Assembly (NCBI RefSeq): GCF_025677645.1
Contig: NZ_CP106879.1
Location: 3,472,001-3,536,000, forward strand
Origin: Curtobacterium poinsettiae
Lineage (GTDB): Bacteria; Actinomycetota; Actinomycetes; Actinomycetales; Microbacteriaceae
Length of the DNA stretch: 64,000 nt
Reading direction: 5' to 3'
The position numbers and the translations under genes are program-made. The notes beneath the pieces were generated by a model. The model saw only the letters and a list, made by a program, of their open reading frames with translations. It had not been told where the DNA came from and made no database searches. Within the stretch, counting starts at the first letter, position 1, and each line of letters opens with the position of its first letter. Of the stretch, positions 26,641-36,482 are shown one piece after another.

Positions 26641-27510
26641 TCAGGCGACGAGTCGCGCGCCTGCGAAGCCGAGCTCGACGACGAGCACGAGGGACGACGC
26701 GATGACCAGCCGGAACAGGGCGCGTGATGCGCGTCCCGCGAGCACCAACCGGACGCCGACGACGGCGAGCACCGCCACCACGACGGCTCCGAGGACCGCG
26801 AGCACGATCCCGGGCCCTTGCACGGGGTCGTCGCCGAGCACCTGTCCGCCGAGCACCAGGGCGGCCGCGACGACGAGCGAGGCGAACGCGACGATCCCCG
26901 CGCCGCGGAGCCCGAGGCGGTGCGGGAAGCCCCGCACTCCGGTGGCGTCGTCGTCGACCAGGTCGGGCAGCACGTTGGTGCAGTGGATCGCGATGCCGAA
27001 GACGGCCCCCGTAGCGATCGCCCACCACGCCGGCCACTGCCCCTCCGGCCCGGCCGCGACGGACACGACGGGCAGCAGCCCGAAGGCGACGACGAACGGC
27101 GCCACCGACCACACCGAACGCTTCAGCCCGGCGTCGTAGGCCCACCCGGCGGCGACCAGCACGAGGTGCGCGACCGCGGCGACCGGCCCCAGGAACAGCG
27201 AGAGCACCACGGCGATCCCGGCGGTGGCGTACGCCGCAGCGCGGACGGTGCCGACGGCGATGAGGCCGCGGGCCACGGGCTTGTCGCTCCGCCCGACGGC
27301 TCGGTCGCGGTCCGCGTCGATCCAGTCGTTCGCCAGGCCGATGGACAGCTGCCCGGCGACGACCGTCAGCGCCACCAGCACCACGAGCCACACGGGGTGC
27401 CCCACGGCGGCGGCGATCACCGCGGCGAGGACGGTCACGGTGACCGTGGGCCCCGGGTGCGACGACGCGAAGAGCAGTCGTGCGGTCGACGGGGTGCGGC
27501 TGGCGGTCAC
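26641..27510 (-). CDS. UbiA family prenyltransferase
   Basis: 289 residues and about eight or nine membrane segments. GLANDWIDADRDRAVGRSDKPVARG (about residues 59-82) contains the NDxxDxxxD Mg/prenyl-diphosphate site; a second acidic segment is NVLPDLVDDDATGVRGFPHRLG (about residue 180). Members prenylate aromatic rings or sugars inside the membrane (menaquinone, decaprenyl-phosphoribose and others). The first aspartate motif resembles MenA/UbiA relatives, but the acceptor is unknown. GTG 27510 lies 6 nt after a reverse-strand TACGCT (leaderless). Isoprenoid precursors could come from the mevalonate operon at 55.5-60.7 kb. Confidence 0.85.
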   Translation of the reverse strand: MTASRTPSTARLLFASSHPGPTVTVTVLAAVIAAAVGHPVWLVVLVALTVVAGQLSIGLANDWIDADRDRAVGRSDKPVARGLIAVGTVRAAAYATAGIAVVLSLFLGPVAAVAHLVLVAAGWAYDAGLKRSVWSVAPFVVAFGLLPVVSVAAGPEGQWPAWWAIATGAVFGIAIHCTNVLPDLVDDDATGVRGFPHRLGLRGAGIVAFASLVVAAALVLGGQVLGDDPVQGPGIVLAVLGAVVVAVLAVVGVRLVLAGRASRALFRLVIASSLVLVVELGFAGARLVA

Positions 27511-27552
27511 CCGGTCAGCGTACGGATCGCTCCTGCGCGGTCGTGCCGCCGG

Positions 27553-29139
27553 TCACGGGACCGCGGGCACCTGGACGCCGAAGCGGTCGACGAGCTCGCG
27601 CTTGAGCACCTTGCCGCTCGGGCCGAGCGGCAGCGCGTCGAGGACGTGCACCACCCGGGGGTACTTGTACGCGGCGATCTCGGCGGCGACGAAGTCGACC
27701 AGGACCTGCGGCTCGACGGACGCGCCGGAGCGCAGGACCACCGCTGCCTCGATCTCCTGCCCGTGGACCGCGTGCGGCACGCCGAACACCGCGGCCATCG
27801 CGACGTCGGGGTGGGTGGCGAGGACCTCCTCGACCTGCCGCGGGTACACGTTGTAGCCGTTGCGGATGATCATGTCCTTGGTGCGGTCGACGATCGTCAG
27901 GTACCCGTCGTCGTCCTTCGTGCCCAGGTCACCGGTGCGGAACCACCCGTCGACGATGGCCTCGGCGGTGTCCTCGGGCCGGTCGAGGTACCCGTTCATC
28001 AGGTTGTGGCCCCGGATCACGAGCTCGCCGATCTCGCCGCGCGGCAGCATGACGATCGCGTCGCGGACCTCGGGGTCGGCGATCTCGACGTCGATGCCCC
28101 AGACCGCCGTGCCGATGGTGCCGGGCCGCGGCGGTCGCCCGACGTGGTTGAAGGTGGCGACCGGCGAGGTCTCGGTCAGCCCGTACCCCTCGTGGATCGG
28201 CGCGTCGAAGACCTGCTGGAACCGCTCGAGCACCGCGAGCGGCAGCGAGGCTCCACCGGAGATCGCGTACCGGAGCGTCGGACGGGCCTCGGACCGGGTC
28301 GCGGCGTCGAGCAGCGCCATGTACATCGTCGGGACGCCCATGAAGATGCCGCAGCCGTGCTCGACCATCGCGGCGAGCGCCGTGTCACCGTCGAACTTCG
28401 GCAGCATGACGAGCGTCGCGCCGGTCCGGAACCCGGTGTTCATCGTGCAGGTCTGCCCGAACGTGTGGAACAGCGGCAGGGCGCCGAGCAGGACGTCCCC
28501 GCGGTGCATGTCGAACGTGGTCATCAGGTTGGTGTTGACCTGTTCGAGCAGCGCGAAGTGCGAGCCCTCGGCGCCCTTGGGCTGGCCGGTGGTGCCGCTC
28601 GTGTACAGGATCGTGGCGGTGTCGAACGGGTGCCGCGGCACGTAGGTGTCGAGCGGTTCGCTCTGCGCGGCCAGGGCCTCGAGCCGGTCGGGGCCGGCCG
28701 CGGACCCGTCGTCCGTCGTCGCCGGTGCGAGCACGGTCACGACGTCGACCCCGGCGAGCTCGGCACCGGCGGCGCCTTCGCCGAGCAGCGGGGCGGCACA
28801 GACGAGCAGGGTCGCGCCGCTGTCGCGCAGGACGTACTCGATCTCGCGGCGCTTCAGCAACGCGTGCACGGGCACGGCCACCGCGCCGAGGGCCAGGGTG
28901 GCGTAGTAGACGCGGGGGAAGTCCGCGACGTTCGGCACGAGCATCGCCACCTTCGACCCCTCGGTCACGCCCCGTGCCCGGAGTGCCCCGGCGTAGGCCA
29001 GGGTCTGCGCCCACAGCTCGGCGTAGGTGGTGCGGACGTCACCCACGATGACGGCGACGTCGTCCGGGTACCGTGCCGCGGACTCGGCGAGGATCGCCGC
29101 GACCGACGCGGTCGCGCGGGTGGTGTGGGTGTCGTGCAT
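27553..29139 (-). CDS. Long-chain fatty-acid--CoA ligase (AMP-binding enzyme)
   Basis: 528 residues. ILYTSGTTGQPKGAEGSH (about residue 188) is the P-loop-like AMP-binding motif; EGYGLTETSP is motif A5; DGWFRTGDLGTKDDDGYLTIVDRTKDMI covers A7-A8; the C-terminal GPSGKVLKRELVDRF carries the catalytic Lys (A10). The enzyme activates a carboxylic acid to acyl-AMP and then acyl-CoA in the cytoplasm. Chain length is not deducible. The start ATG 29139 has GGAG about 6 nt upstream. A 27-bp tandem repeat separates it from the EamA gene. Confidence 0.88.
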   Translation of the reverse strand: MHDTHTTRATASVAAILAESAARYPDDVAVIVGDVRTTYAELWAQTLAYAGALRARGVTEGSKVAMLVPNVADFPRVYYATLALGAVAVPVHALLKRREIEYVLRDSGATLLVCAAPLLGEGAAGAELAGVDVVTVLAPATTDDGSAAGPDRLEALAAQSEPLDTYVPRHPFDTATILYTSGTTGQPKGAEGSHFALLEQVNTNLMTTFDMHRGDVLLGALPLFHTFGQTCTMNTGFRTGATLVMLPKFDGDTALAAMVEHGCGIFMGVPTMYMALLDAATRSEARPTLRYAISGGASLPLAVLERFQQVFDAPIHEGYGLTETSPVATFNHVGRPPRPGTIGTAVWGIDVEIADPEVRDAIVMLPRGEIGELVIRGHNLMNGYLDRPEDTAEAIVDGWFRTGDLGTKDDDGYLTIVDRTKDMIIRNGYNVYPRQVEEVLATHPDVAMAAVFGVPHAVHGQEIEAAVVLRSGASVEPQVLVDFVAAEIAAYKYPRVVHVLDALPLGPSGKVLKRELVDRFGVQVPAVP

Positions 29140-29201
29140 GCCGGTCTCCGTCTTCCTCGACGACCTCGTCGTCGTCACCGCCGATCCTACGGCTGGACCC
29201 G

Positions 29202-29297
29202 CCGGACCGGTCAGGCAGGCTCGAGCCTCCGGACCGGTCAGGCAGGCCCGAACCGGCGGACCACTCAGGCAGGCTCGGCCCGGGGCCCCGGTCAGGC
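29202..29297. repeat. 27-bp tandem repeat, about 4 copies
   Basis: CCGGACCGGTCAGGCAGGC at 29202-29220 recurs at 29229-29247 (exact) and, with changes, at about 29257-29274. A partial fourth copy at about 29289 contains the EamA stop codon. The period is 27 nt. It probably arose by duplication of the gene's 3' end. Confidence 0.7.
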
Positions 29298-30197
29298 GGC
29301 GGACGCCGTGGGTTCCCGCCGCCGGATGAGCACCCCGGACGCCAGGGCGATCCCGAGCAGGACGACGAGTCCGCCGACGGGCTCGTTCCACCGCACCCGC
29401 TCCCCCAGCACGAGCACACCGAGCGCCACCCCGACCACCGGCGTCAGGTACGTGACGGTGGAGGCGCGGCCGGCACCCCACGCCTGCACGAGCCGCGTGT
29501 TCCAGGCGTAGGCCAGCCCCGTGCCGACGCAACCGAGCGCGATCATCGCGGCCACGATCCTCCCGTCCAGCTGCACCGGACCGGTCGCGATGACGGGCGC
29601 GACCAGCAGGAGCATCCCGGAGGCCAGCGTCAGCTGGACCGTCGCCAGCGTGACCGGGTCGTACGCGCTCGCCACGGCCACCCGGCGCAGGTAGGCGAGC
29701 CCGATGCCGTAGGAAGCGGTCATGCCGAGCAGTGCGACCTGCCCCGGCACGCTCGCCAGGACCTCCGGGTCGGTCAGGACGTCCCACGGGCCGACCAGCA
29801 CGAGCACCCCGACGATGCCGAGCACGATCCCGAGCACCTGTCGTCCGCGGAGCCGTTCGGACGGCACGAGCACCGCGAGCGCGGCCAGCGTCATGATCGG
29901 CGTGGTCGCGTTGTAGATGCTCGCGAGCCCGGACGGCACCGTCTGCTCGGCCCACGCCATCAGCGACGACGGGACCGCGTTGAGGAACACCGCGACGACC
30001 GCCAGGTGCGCCCACGTCCGCGGCTCCCGTGGCCACCGGCGCCGGGTCGCCAGGAGCACCACGACGAGCGTCGCCCCGCCGAGCACGGTCCGCACGGTGG
30101 CGACCTGCTGCGGGGCGAGTCCGTCGAGGCCGATCTTCGCGAAGAGGAAGCTCGAACCCCAGGTCAGTGCGACGAGGGCGTAGAGGAGGGCGTTCAC
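29292..30197 (-). CDS. EamA/DMT family transporter
   Basis: 301 residues from GTG 30197, with ten hydrophobic segments and two EamA repeats: ALLYALVALTWGSSFLFAKIGLDGLAP, and the second half starting GQVALLGMTASYGIGLAYL. Members export amino acids, purines or other metabolites; the substrate is unknown. The GTG is preferred because the alternative ATG at 30248 (318 residues) would consume the divergent regulatory region. The gene is divergent from a LysR regulator, which probably controls it. Confidence 0.8.
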   Translation of the reverse strand: MNALLYALVALTWGSSFLFAKIGLDGLAPQQVATVRTVLGGATLVVVLLATRRRWPREPRTWAHLAVVAVFLNAVPSSLMAWAEQTVPSGLASIYNATTPIMTLAALAVLVPSERLRGRQVLGIVLGIVGVLVLVGPWDVLTDPEVLASVPGQVALLGMTASYGIGLAYLRRVAVASAYDPVTLATVQLTLASGMLLLVAPVIATGPVQLDGRIVAAMIALGCVGTGLAYAWNTRLVQAWGAGRASTVTYLTPVVGVALGVLVLGERVRWNEPVGGLVVLLGIALASGVLIRRREPTASAA

Positions 30198-30201
30198 GAG
30201 G

Positions 30202-30262
30202 TACAGTCTCGGCAGATGCGCGGCATGTGGCGAACGCATGTCGCTCATGGACACATGAGGAG
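30202..30262. promoter_or_regulatory. LysR/EamA divergent promoter-operator region
   Basis: TACAGT at 30202-30207 suits a -10 for the LysR gene. TCATG-GACA-CATGA (30245-30258) is a perfect 5-4-5 inverted repeat, and GCATGT recurs at about 30223 and 30236. These are plausible LysR contacts. GAGGAGG just after it is the ribosome-binding site of the LysR gene. Confidence 0.4.
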
Positions 30263-30267
30263 GACGC

Positions 30268-31116
30268 ATGACCGTCTCGGTCCAACAGCTGCGCGCGTTC
30301 GTCGCCACGCTCGACGCCGGGTCCTTCACCGCGGCGGCCGCCGCGCTGGGCGTCGGCCAGTCCGCGGTGTCCCACGCCGTCGCCGGGCTCGAACGCGAGG
30401 TCGGCGGCCCCGTGGTGCGCCGTGGCACGGTCGCCGCCGCCACACCGCTCGGCGACCGCCTGCTGGCCCACGCCCGGAGCGTGCTCGCCTCGGTCGAAGC
30501 CCTGGAGGCGGTGGTCCGGCCCGCCACGGCGCGCGGCACCGTGCGCCTCGCCGCCGTCCCCACCGTCTGCCAGGGCCTGCTGCCGCGGCTCCGTGAGCTG
30601 TGGACCGTGACCCTGCCGGACGTCGACGTGCAGGTCTACGAGGGGGACGACGACGAGATGCCGGAGTGGCTCGAGGCCGGCACCGTCGACGCCGCCGTGC
30701 TCGTCGACCCCTCGCCCGTGCCCGACGGTGGCGTGGTCGTGGCGCGGGACGAGATGGCCGCCGTGATCCGCCGCGACCACCCCCTCGCCGAACTGCCCGC
30801 ACTCACCCTCGACGACCTGCACGAGGACGGTCTGGTGGCGGGCGGCGGCGGCTGCGAGTACCAGATCCAGAAGCTGCACGAGCTCGACGGCCGCCCGTTC
30901 CGCTACGCCCACCGGGTACGGGAGATGAGCACGATGTTCGGGATGATCCAGCGGGGCGAGGGCGTGTCGATCGTGCCGACCCTGGGCCGCGGGATGCTGC
31001 CGCCCGACCTCGTGATGATCCCGATGGCCCGGCGGCTCGAACGGACCCTGGTGCTGAGCGGTCCGTCGTCCCGTGCGTGGCACCCGCTGGCGCGGGCCCT
31101 GGTGGACGCGGTCTGA
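30268..31116 (+). CDS. LysR family transcriptional regulator
   Basis: 282 residues. VSVQQLRAFVATLDAGSFTAAAAALGVGQSAVSHAVAGLEREVG (residues 3-46) is the LysR winged HTH, followed by a periplasmic-binding-protein-like sensor domain ending at residue 282. ATG 30268 is preceded by GAGGAGG with about 4 nt spacing, one of the clearer ribosome-binding sites in the window. It is divergent from the EamA transporter and probably activates it in response to the exported metabolite. The effector is unknown. Confidence 0.85.
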   Translation: MTVSVQQLRAFVATLDAGSFTAAAAALGVGQSAVSHAVAGLEREVGGPVVRRGTVAAATPLGDRLLAHARSVLASVEALEAVVRPATARGTVRLAAVPTVCQGLLPRLRELWTVTLPDVDVQVYEGDDDEMPEWLEAGTVDAAVLVDPSPVPDGGVVVARDEMAAVIRRDHPLAELPALTLDDLHEDGLVAGGGGCEYQIQKLHELDGRPFRYAHRVREMSTMFGMIQRGEGVSIVPTLGRGMLPPDLVMIPMARRLERTLVLSGPSSRAWHPLARALVDAV

Positions 31117-31210
31117 GACGGACAGTCCCCCGGTCAGGCAGCTCCGGCAGCTCAGGCAGCTCCGACCTTCGGCGGATCCGCTCGGCCCGACAGCTCCCTA
31201 GGCTCGGGGC

Positions 31211-32425
31211 ATGACCTCGACCGCGCTCCCCGCCGTGCCGCTCGGGCAGCGCGTGTGGTCCCAGACCTGGCGTGTCGCCGTCGCGGCCCTGACCGGGCTG
31301 CTCACCGCGGGGCTCGTGTGGCCGTCGATGGACACCCGCGGCTGGAGCGACCTGCACGTCGGCGCGCTGATCCTCGGCGATGTGGGAGCCGGCCTGGTGG
31401 CCCTCGTCCTCCTGCCGTTCCGGCACCGGGCACCGCTGGTGATCACGGTCGTCATCGCTGCCCTCAGTTCGGTGTCGACGTTGGCGGTCGGGGCGGCCGC
31501 GATCGCCACGGTGTCACTGGCCACCCGGCGCCGGGCCGTCGAGCTCGCCGTCGCCGGTGCGGTGCTGCTCGGTGCCACGGTGCTCTACGACGTCGTCCTG
31601 GCGCCCCAGGGCGACGCCATGCCGCTCTGGCAGATCGTGGTCGCCGGCGCCGTCGGCATCGCCCTGCTCGTCGCGATCGGCATCGGGATCGGCCAGCGCC
31701 GGGCGCTGCTGCTGTCCCTGCGCGAGCGCGCAGCCCTGCTCGAACGCGACCAGCAGCTGCGCGAGGACCGTGCCCGCGAGCAGGAACGCGCCCACATCGC
31801 CCGCGAGATGCACGACGTCCTGGGCCACCGGCTGTCCCTGGTCGCGCTGCACGCCGGTGCGCTCGAGTACCGCGGCCCGGGGCTCACCCCCGACGAGACC
31901 GTCGCGGCGGCCGGGGTCGTGCGGGCCGAGGCGCACTCCGCGCTCACCGATCTGCGCGACGTCCTCGGGGTGTTGCGCGACCCCGCGGCGAACGGTGGCG
32001 ACGAGGTGACCGGCACCGCGCCTCCGCAGCCGACGCTCGTCGACCTGCCCGCCCTGCTCGACCAGGCGCGTTCCGGCGGTGCGACCGTCCGGGCGCGTGT
32101 CGACACCGACGGCACGGCGGTACCGACCGCCGTGGGGCGACACGCCTACCGGATCGTGCAGGAGTCGCTGACGAACGCCCGCAGGCACGCCCCCGGGGAG
32201 CTCGTCGACGTCGTCGTCGAGACCGTCCCCGGTCCGGCGATCCGGGTGGTGGTGTCGAACACACTGGCCGACGGACCTGCGCTCGGCGACGACTCCAGGC
32301 ACGCGGCCGGACACGGCCTGCGCGGGCTCGCCGAGCGCGCCCGACTCGTCGGCGGGAGCTTCCGCGCCGGCAGCGACGACGGTCGCGTGCACGTGGTCGA
32401 GGCGGTGCTGCCGTGGACCCCGTGA
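31211..32425 (+). CDS. NarL-family sensor histidine kinase (HisKA_3)
   Basis: 404 residues. About five N-terminal membrane segments (to about residue 165) are followed by a coiled linker. The dimerisation/phosphoacceptor helix ERAHIAREMHDVLGHRLSLVALHAGAL follows (His about residue 201), with a compact HATPase ending HGLRGLAERARLVGGSFRAG. There is no obvious extracellular sensor domain, so it may sense membrane state. ATG 31211 lies 6 nt after TAGGCT (31199-31204), leaderless. The response regulator overlaps its stop by 4 nt. Confidence 0.85.
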   Translation: MTSTALPAVPLGQRVWSQTWRVAVAALTGLLTAGLVWPSMDTRGWSDLHVGALILGDVGAGLVALVLLPFRHRAPLVITVVIAALSSVSTLAVGAAAIATVSLATRRRAVELAVAGAVLLGATVLYDVVLAPQGDAMPLWQIVVAGAVGIALLVAIGIGIGQRRALLLSLRERAALLERDQQLREDRAREQERAHIAREMHDVLGHRLSLVALHAGALEYRGPGLTPDETVAAAGVVRAEAHSALTDLRDVLGVLRDPAANGGDEVTGTAPPQPTLVDLPALLDQARSGGATVRARVDTDGTAVPTAVGRHAYRIVQESLTNARRHAPGELVDVVVETVPGPAIRVVVSNTLADGPALGDDSRHAAGHGLRGLAERARLVGGSFRAGSDDGRVHVVEAVLPWTP

Positions 32426-33147
32426 CCGCTCCCGTCCGCGTCGTCCTGGTCGACGACGACCAGCTCGTGCGCGTCGGACTCCGCCTCGTGCTCAGCGGCG
32501 ACGACGGCCTGGTGGTCGTGGGCGAAGCGGGCGACGGGCTCGAGGCCGCGGGCGTCATCGCCGAGACCGCGCCCGACGTCGTGCTCATGGACATCCGGAT
32601 GCCCCGGTGCGACGGACTCGTCGCCACCGAACGAGAACTGCGCCGCCGACCAGACCTGGCCGTCCTGGTGCTGACGACCTTCGAGGGCGACGACCTCGTG
32701 CTCGGAGCGCTGCAGGCCGGCGCCCGCGGGTTCCTGCTCAAGGACACCCCGCCGCACGAACTCGTGCAGGCCGTGCGGACCGTGGGGGCCGGGCGCTCGA
32801 TCCTGTCCCCGTCCGTGCTCGACCGGGTCATCGCGTTCGCGGCCGGAACGCGCTCCGGCCGGATGGCCGGTGGTCCGGGCGGCGGACCGGCCGGACGATC
32901 GGCCGGCACCGCTCCGGACGGCACCGACGCGCGCCGGCTGCTCGCCCTGCTGACCGAGCGGGAGCGGGAGGTCGCGCTCGCCGTGGCGAACGGGGCGTCC
33001 AACGCGCAGATCGCGGCCGACCTGTACGTGGGCCTGGCCACCGTGAAGACGCACGTCGGGCACGTGTACGAGAAGTTCGGCGTCGAGAACCGGGTACAGC
33101 TGGCACTCGTCGTGCACGCGGCCCGGCGCGGGGACCCCACCGGGTGA
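32422..33147 (+). CDS. NarL/FixJ family response regulator
   Basis: 241 residues. The receiver domain VRVVLVDDDQLVRVGLRLVL holds the acidic pair, the phosphoacceptor Asp is in VVLMDIRMPRCDG (about residue 57), and the Lys is in LLKDTPP. After a Gly-rich linker, LLTEREREVALAVANGASNAQIAADLYVGLATVKTHVGHVYEKF is the LuxR-type DNA-binding domain. It starts at a GTG overlapping the kinase stop. Its own stop codon is inside the first unit of an 8-bp tandem repeat, so copy number changes leave the protein end unaffected. Confidence 0.87.
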   Translation: MTAPVRVVLVDDDQLVRVGLRLVLSGDDGLVVVGEAGDGLEAAGVIAETAPDVVLMDIRMPRCDGLVATERELRRRPDLAVLVLTTFEGDDLVLGALQAGARGFLLKDTPPHELVQAVRTVGAGRSILSPSVLDRVIAFAAGTRSGRMAGGPGGGPAGRSAGTAPDGTDARRLLALLTEREREVALAVANGASNAQIAADLYVGLATVKTHVGHVYEKFGVENRVQLALVVHAARRGDPTG

Positions 33148-33196
33148 CCGGGTGACCGGGTGACCGGGTGACCGGGTGACCGGGTGACCGGGTGAC
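33141..33196. repeat. Octanucleotide tandem repeat, 7 copies
   Basis: CGGGTGAC is repeated seven times without change from 33141 to 33196. It starts within the last codons of the response regulator and extends toward the next gene. Perfect identity indicates recent slippage; the locus is a candidate variable-number tandem repeat. Confidence 0.9.
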
Positions 33197-33240
33197 CGTC
33201 GGCTGAACGGTCGACGGTGGTCCCTCGGCAGGATGGGCCG

Positions 33241-34053
<813 letters not shown>

Positions 34054-34183
34054 CCCCTCGCACCGTGCGAGGGGCGCCGCACGAACGGTGCGAGGTTCCA
34101 CACTCCGTGCGACCCCGCGTGCCTCGCACCGAGCGCGGAACCTCGCACCACGGCAGACCGCCCCCTCGCACCGTGCGAGGGGG
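34054..34183. repeat. TGCGAGG palindrome cluster (family C, copy 1)
   Basis: Three inverted repeats fill this gap. CCCCTCGCAC/GTGCGAGGGG (34054-34074) directly follows a stop codon. GGTGCGAGGTTCC (34087-34099) pairs with GGAACCTCGCACC (34137-34149). CCCCCTCGCAC/GTGCGAGGGGG spans 34161-34183. Related sequence recurs at 42907-42968. It probably acts as a terminator. Confidence 0.65.
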
Positions 34184-34257
34184 CGCACCGAGCGTCCTTA
34201 GGCCGCACACAGCCGGCGCAGTGCAGCAGTCGGGGAACGCCCCGGATGCTCATCGAC

Positions 34258-36447
34258 ATGACCACGTACCCGATACCCGTGACCGACCGACGCGATGCCG
34301 CGCGCAGTGCCGCGCGGGATCGGCGCCGCCCGCCCCTCGCCCGGCTGTTCCTCGGCGAGCGCGAGGACGCCCGCTGGCTCCGGCCGGCGTTCTGGGCGCT
34401 CCTGACCGTGACCGCCGTGGTGTACCTGTGGGACCTCAGCATCTCCGGGTACGCCAACAGCTTCTACGCCGCCGCCGTGCAGGCCGGCACGAAGTCGTGG
34501 GAGGCGTTCTTCTTCGGCTCCCTCGACTCGTCGAACTTCATCACGGTCGACAAACCGCCGGCTTCGCTGTGGGTGATGGTGCTGTCCGCCCGGCTGTTCG
34601 GCTTCTCGAGCACCAGCCTGCTGCTCCCCCAGGCACTGATGGCCGTCGGTTCGGTCGCCCTGGTCTGGGGCACGGTCCGCCGCATCCTGGCCCGACTCGG
34701 CACCACCACCGCGAACGTCGGCGCCCTGCTCGCGGGCTTCGTCGTCGCAGCGACCCCGGCGGCGGCGCTGATGTTCCGCTTCGACAACCCGGACGCCCTG
34801 CTCGTCCTGCTGATGACCGCCGGGGCGTACTGCACGGTGCGGGCACTGCCGGAGGGCAGCTGGAAGTGGATGGCGCTCGCCGGGGTCGCCCTGGGCTTCG
34901 CGTTCCTGACGAAGATGCTGCAGGGCCTGCTCGTCCTGCCCGCCTTCGGCCTCGTCTACCTGTTCGCCGCCCGCACCGGTTGGGGCCGACGCGTGACCGG
35001 TCTGCTCGTCGCGGCCGGCTCCCTCGTGGTGGCCGCCGGCTGGTGGGTCGTCGCCGTGTGGCTCTGGCCCGCCGAGTCGCGCCCGTACATCGGCGGCTCG
35101 ACGAACAACACCGTCCTCGACCTGGTGTTCGGCTACAACGGCCTCGGCCGGATCTTCGGCGGCTCGGGCAACGGCGGCGGAGGCGGCGGCATGACCGGCG
35201 GGACCGCCGGAGGCTCGTTCGGCGGCTCGACCGGTCTGAACCGCCTGTTCTCGTCGGAGATGGGGCTCGAGATCTCGTGGCTCCTGCCCGCAGCGCTCAT
35301 CGCCCTGGTCGTCGGCCTGGTCGTCGTCGGCCGCCGGCACCTGGCCGATCCCGCACGCGCAGGTCTGGTCCTCTGGGGCGGTTGGCTCCTGGTCACCGGA
35401 CTCGTGTTCTCGTACATGTCCGGCACGATCCACCCGTACTACACGGTCGCCCTCGCCCCGGCCATCGCCGGACTCGTCGGCACCGGCGGTGCCCTGCTCT
35501 GGCACGCACGAGCCCGGTTCGTCGGCCGCCTCGGCCTGGCTGCGATGATCGGCGTCACGGCGTTCTGGGGCTGGTGCCTGCTGAACGAGAACCCGACCTG
35601 GCTCCCGTGGCTGCGCTGGGCGATGCTCGCCGGTGGGCTGCTGTCCGCAGCGCTGATCGTCATCGGCAGCGTGCCGTCGCTGCGCAGGCTCGTCACGGTC
35701 GGCGTCCTCGCCGGCACCCTGTTCGGGCTGTCCGGCACCACCGCCTACGCCCTCGCCACGACGACCGTCGCGCACTCCGGTTCGATCCCGAGCGTCGGTC
35801 CGGCGGGCAGCAGCTCCGGCGGGATGGGCGGCGGTGGTACCGGTGGCTTCCCGGGAGGCACGGGCGGACCGGGTGGGTCGACCTCCGGCTCCGACGACGG
35901 CGGCTCCGACAGCACGTCGGACACCCAGCAGGGTCCCGGCGGGACCCCGCCCGAGGGCGGGTCCGGCGAGGCGCCGGACGGCACGACCGGCGAGGTGCCG
36001 GAGGGCACCGCCGGGCAGGCACCGGGCAGTGGCCAGGACGGCACGGACGACGCGACGTCCGAGGGTGGGTCGGGGACGGGCCTCCAGGCCGGGGGTGGTG
36101 GCGAGGGTGCGTCGACCTCGTCCGCCCTGCAGGAGCTGCTCGAGGCATCCGACGCGAAGTGGGCGGCCGCGGTCAACGGATCGCAGTCGGCCGCGCAGCT
36201 CGAACTCGACACCGACACCGCCGTGATGGCGATCGGCGGCTGGTCGAGCGACCCGGCACCGACGCTCGCGCAGTTCAAGGCGTCCGTCGCCGACGGTGAC
36301 ATCGGGTACTACGTGTCGTCCGGGTCCGGCGGCGGGATGGGCGGCGGTTCGTCGACCGCGTCGGCGATCCAGGAGTGGGTCGCGGCGAACTACGAGTCGA
36401 CGACCGTCGGCGGCCAGACCGTCTACGACCTGAGCACCACGAAGTGA
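34258..36447 (+). CDS. GT39-type (ArnT/PMT_2) membrane glycosyltransferase
   Basis: 729 residues and about eleven to twelve membrane spans. The first extracellular loop carries SSNFITVDKPPASLW, the DKPP motif of ArnT-like polyprenyl-phosphate-sugar transferases. A glycine-rich loop (GGGGGGMTGGTAGG, about residue 305) and a long Gly/Ser/Pro/Glu-rich stretch (about residues 510-625) precede a C-terminal extracytoplasmic domain. The enzyme probably transfers sugars from a lipid carrier to the cell envelope. ATG 34258 is chosen after a GATGCT box; ATG 34246 is possible. A two-component system follows within 35 bp. Confidence 0.8.
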   Translation: MTTYPIPVTDRRDAARSAARDRRRPPLARLFLGEREDARWLRPAFWALLTVTAVVYLWDLSISGYANSFYAAAVQAGTKSWEAFFFGSLDSSNFITVDKPPASLWVMVLSARLFGFSSTSLLLPQALMAVGSVALVWGTVRRILARLGTTTANVGALLAGFVVAATPAAALMFRFDNPDALLVLLMTAGAYCTVRALPEGSWKWMALAGVALGFAFLTKMLQGLLVLPAFGLVYLFAARTGWGRRVTGLLVAAGSLVVAAGWWVVAVWLWPAESRPYIGGSTNNTVLDLVFGYNGLGRIFGGSGNGGGGGGMTGGTAGGSFGGSTGLNRLFSSEMGLEISWLLPAALIALVVGLVVVGRRHLADPARAGLVLWGGWLLVTGLVFSYMSGTIHPYYTVALAPAIAGLVGTGGALLWHARARFVGRLGLAAMIGVTAFWGWCLLNENPTWLPWLRWAMLAGGLLSAALIVIGSVPSLRRLVTVGVLAGTLFGLSGTTAYALATTTVAHSGSIPSVGPAGSSSGGMGGGGTGGFPGGTGGPGGSTSGSDDGGSDSTSDTQQGPGGTPPEGGSGEAPDGTTGEVPEGTAGQAPGSGQDGTDDATSEGGSGTGLQAGGGGEGASTSSALQELLEASDAKWAAAVNGSQSAAQLELDTDTAVMAIGGWSSDPAPTLAQFKASVADGDIGYYVSSGSGGGMGGGSSTASAIQEWVAANYESTTVGGQTVYDLSTTK

Positions 36448-36482
36448 TCGACGACGAGGGCGCGGTGGATAGGCTCCGGGGC

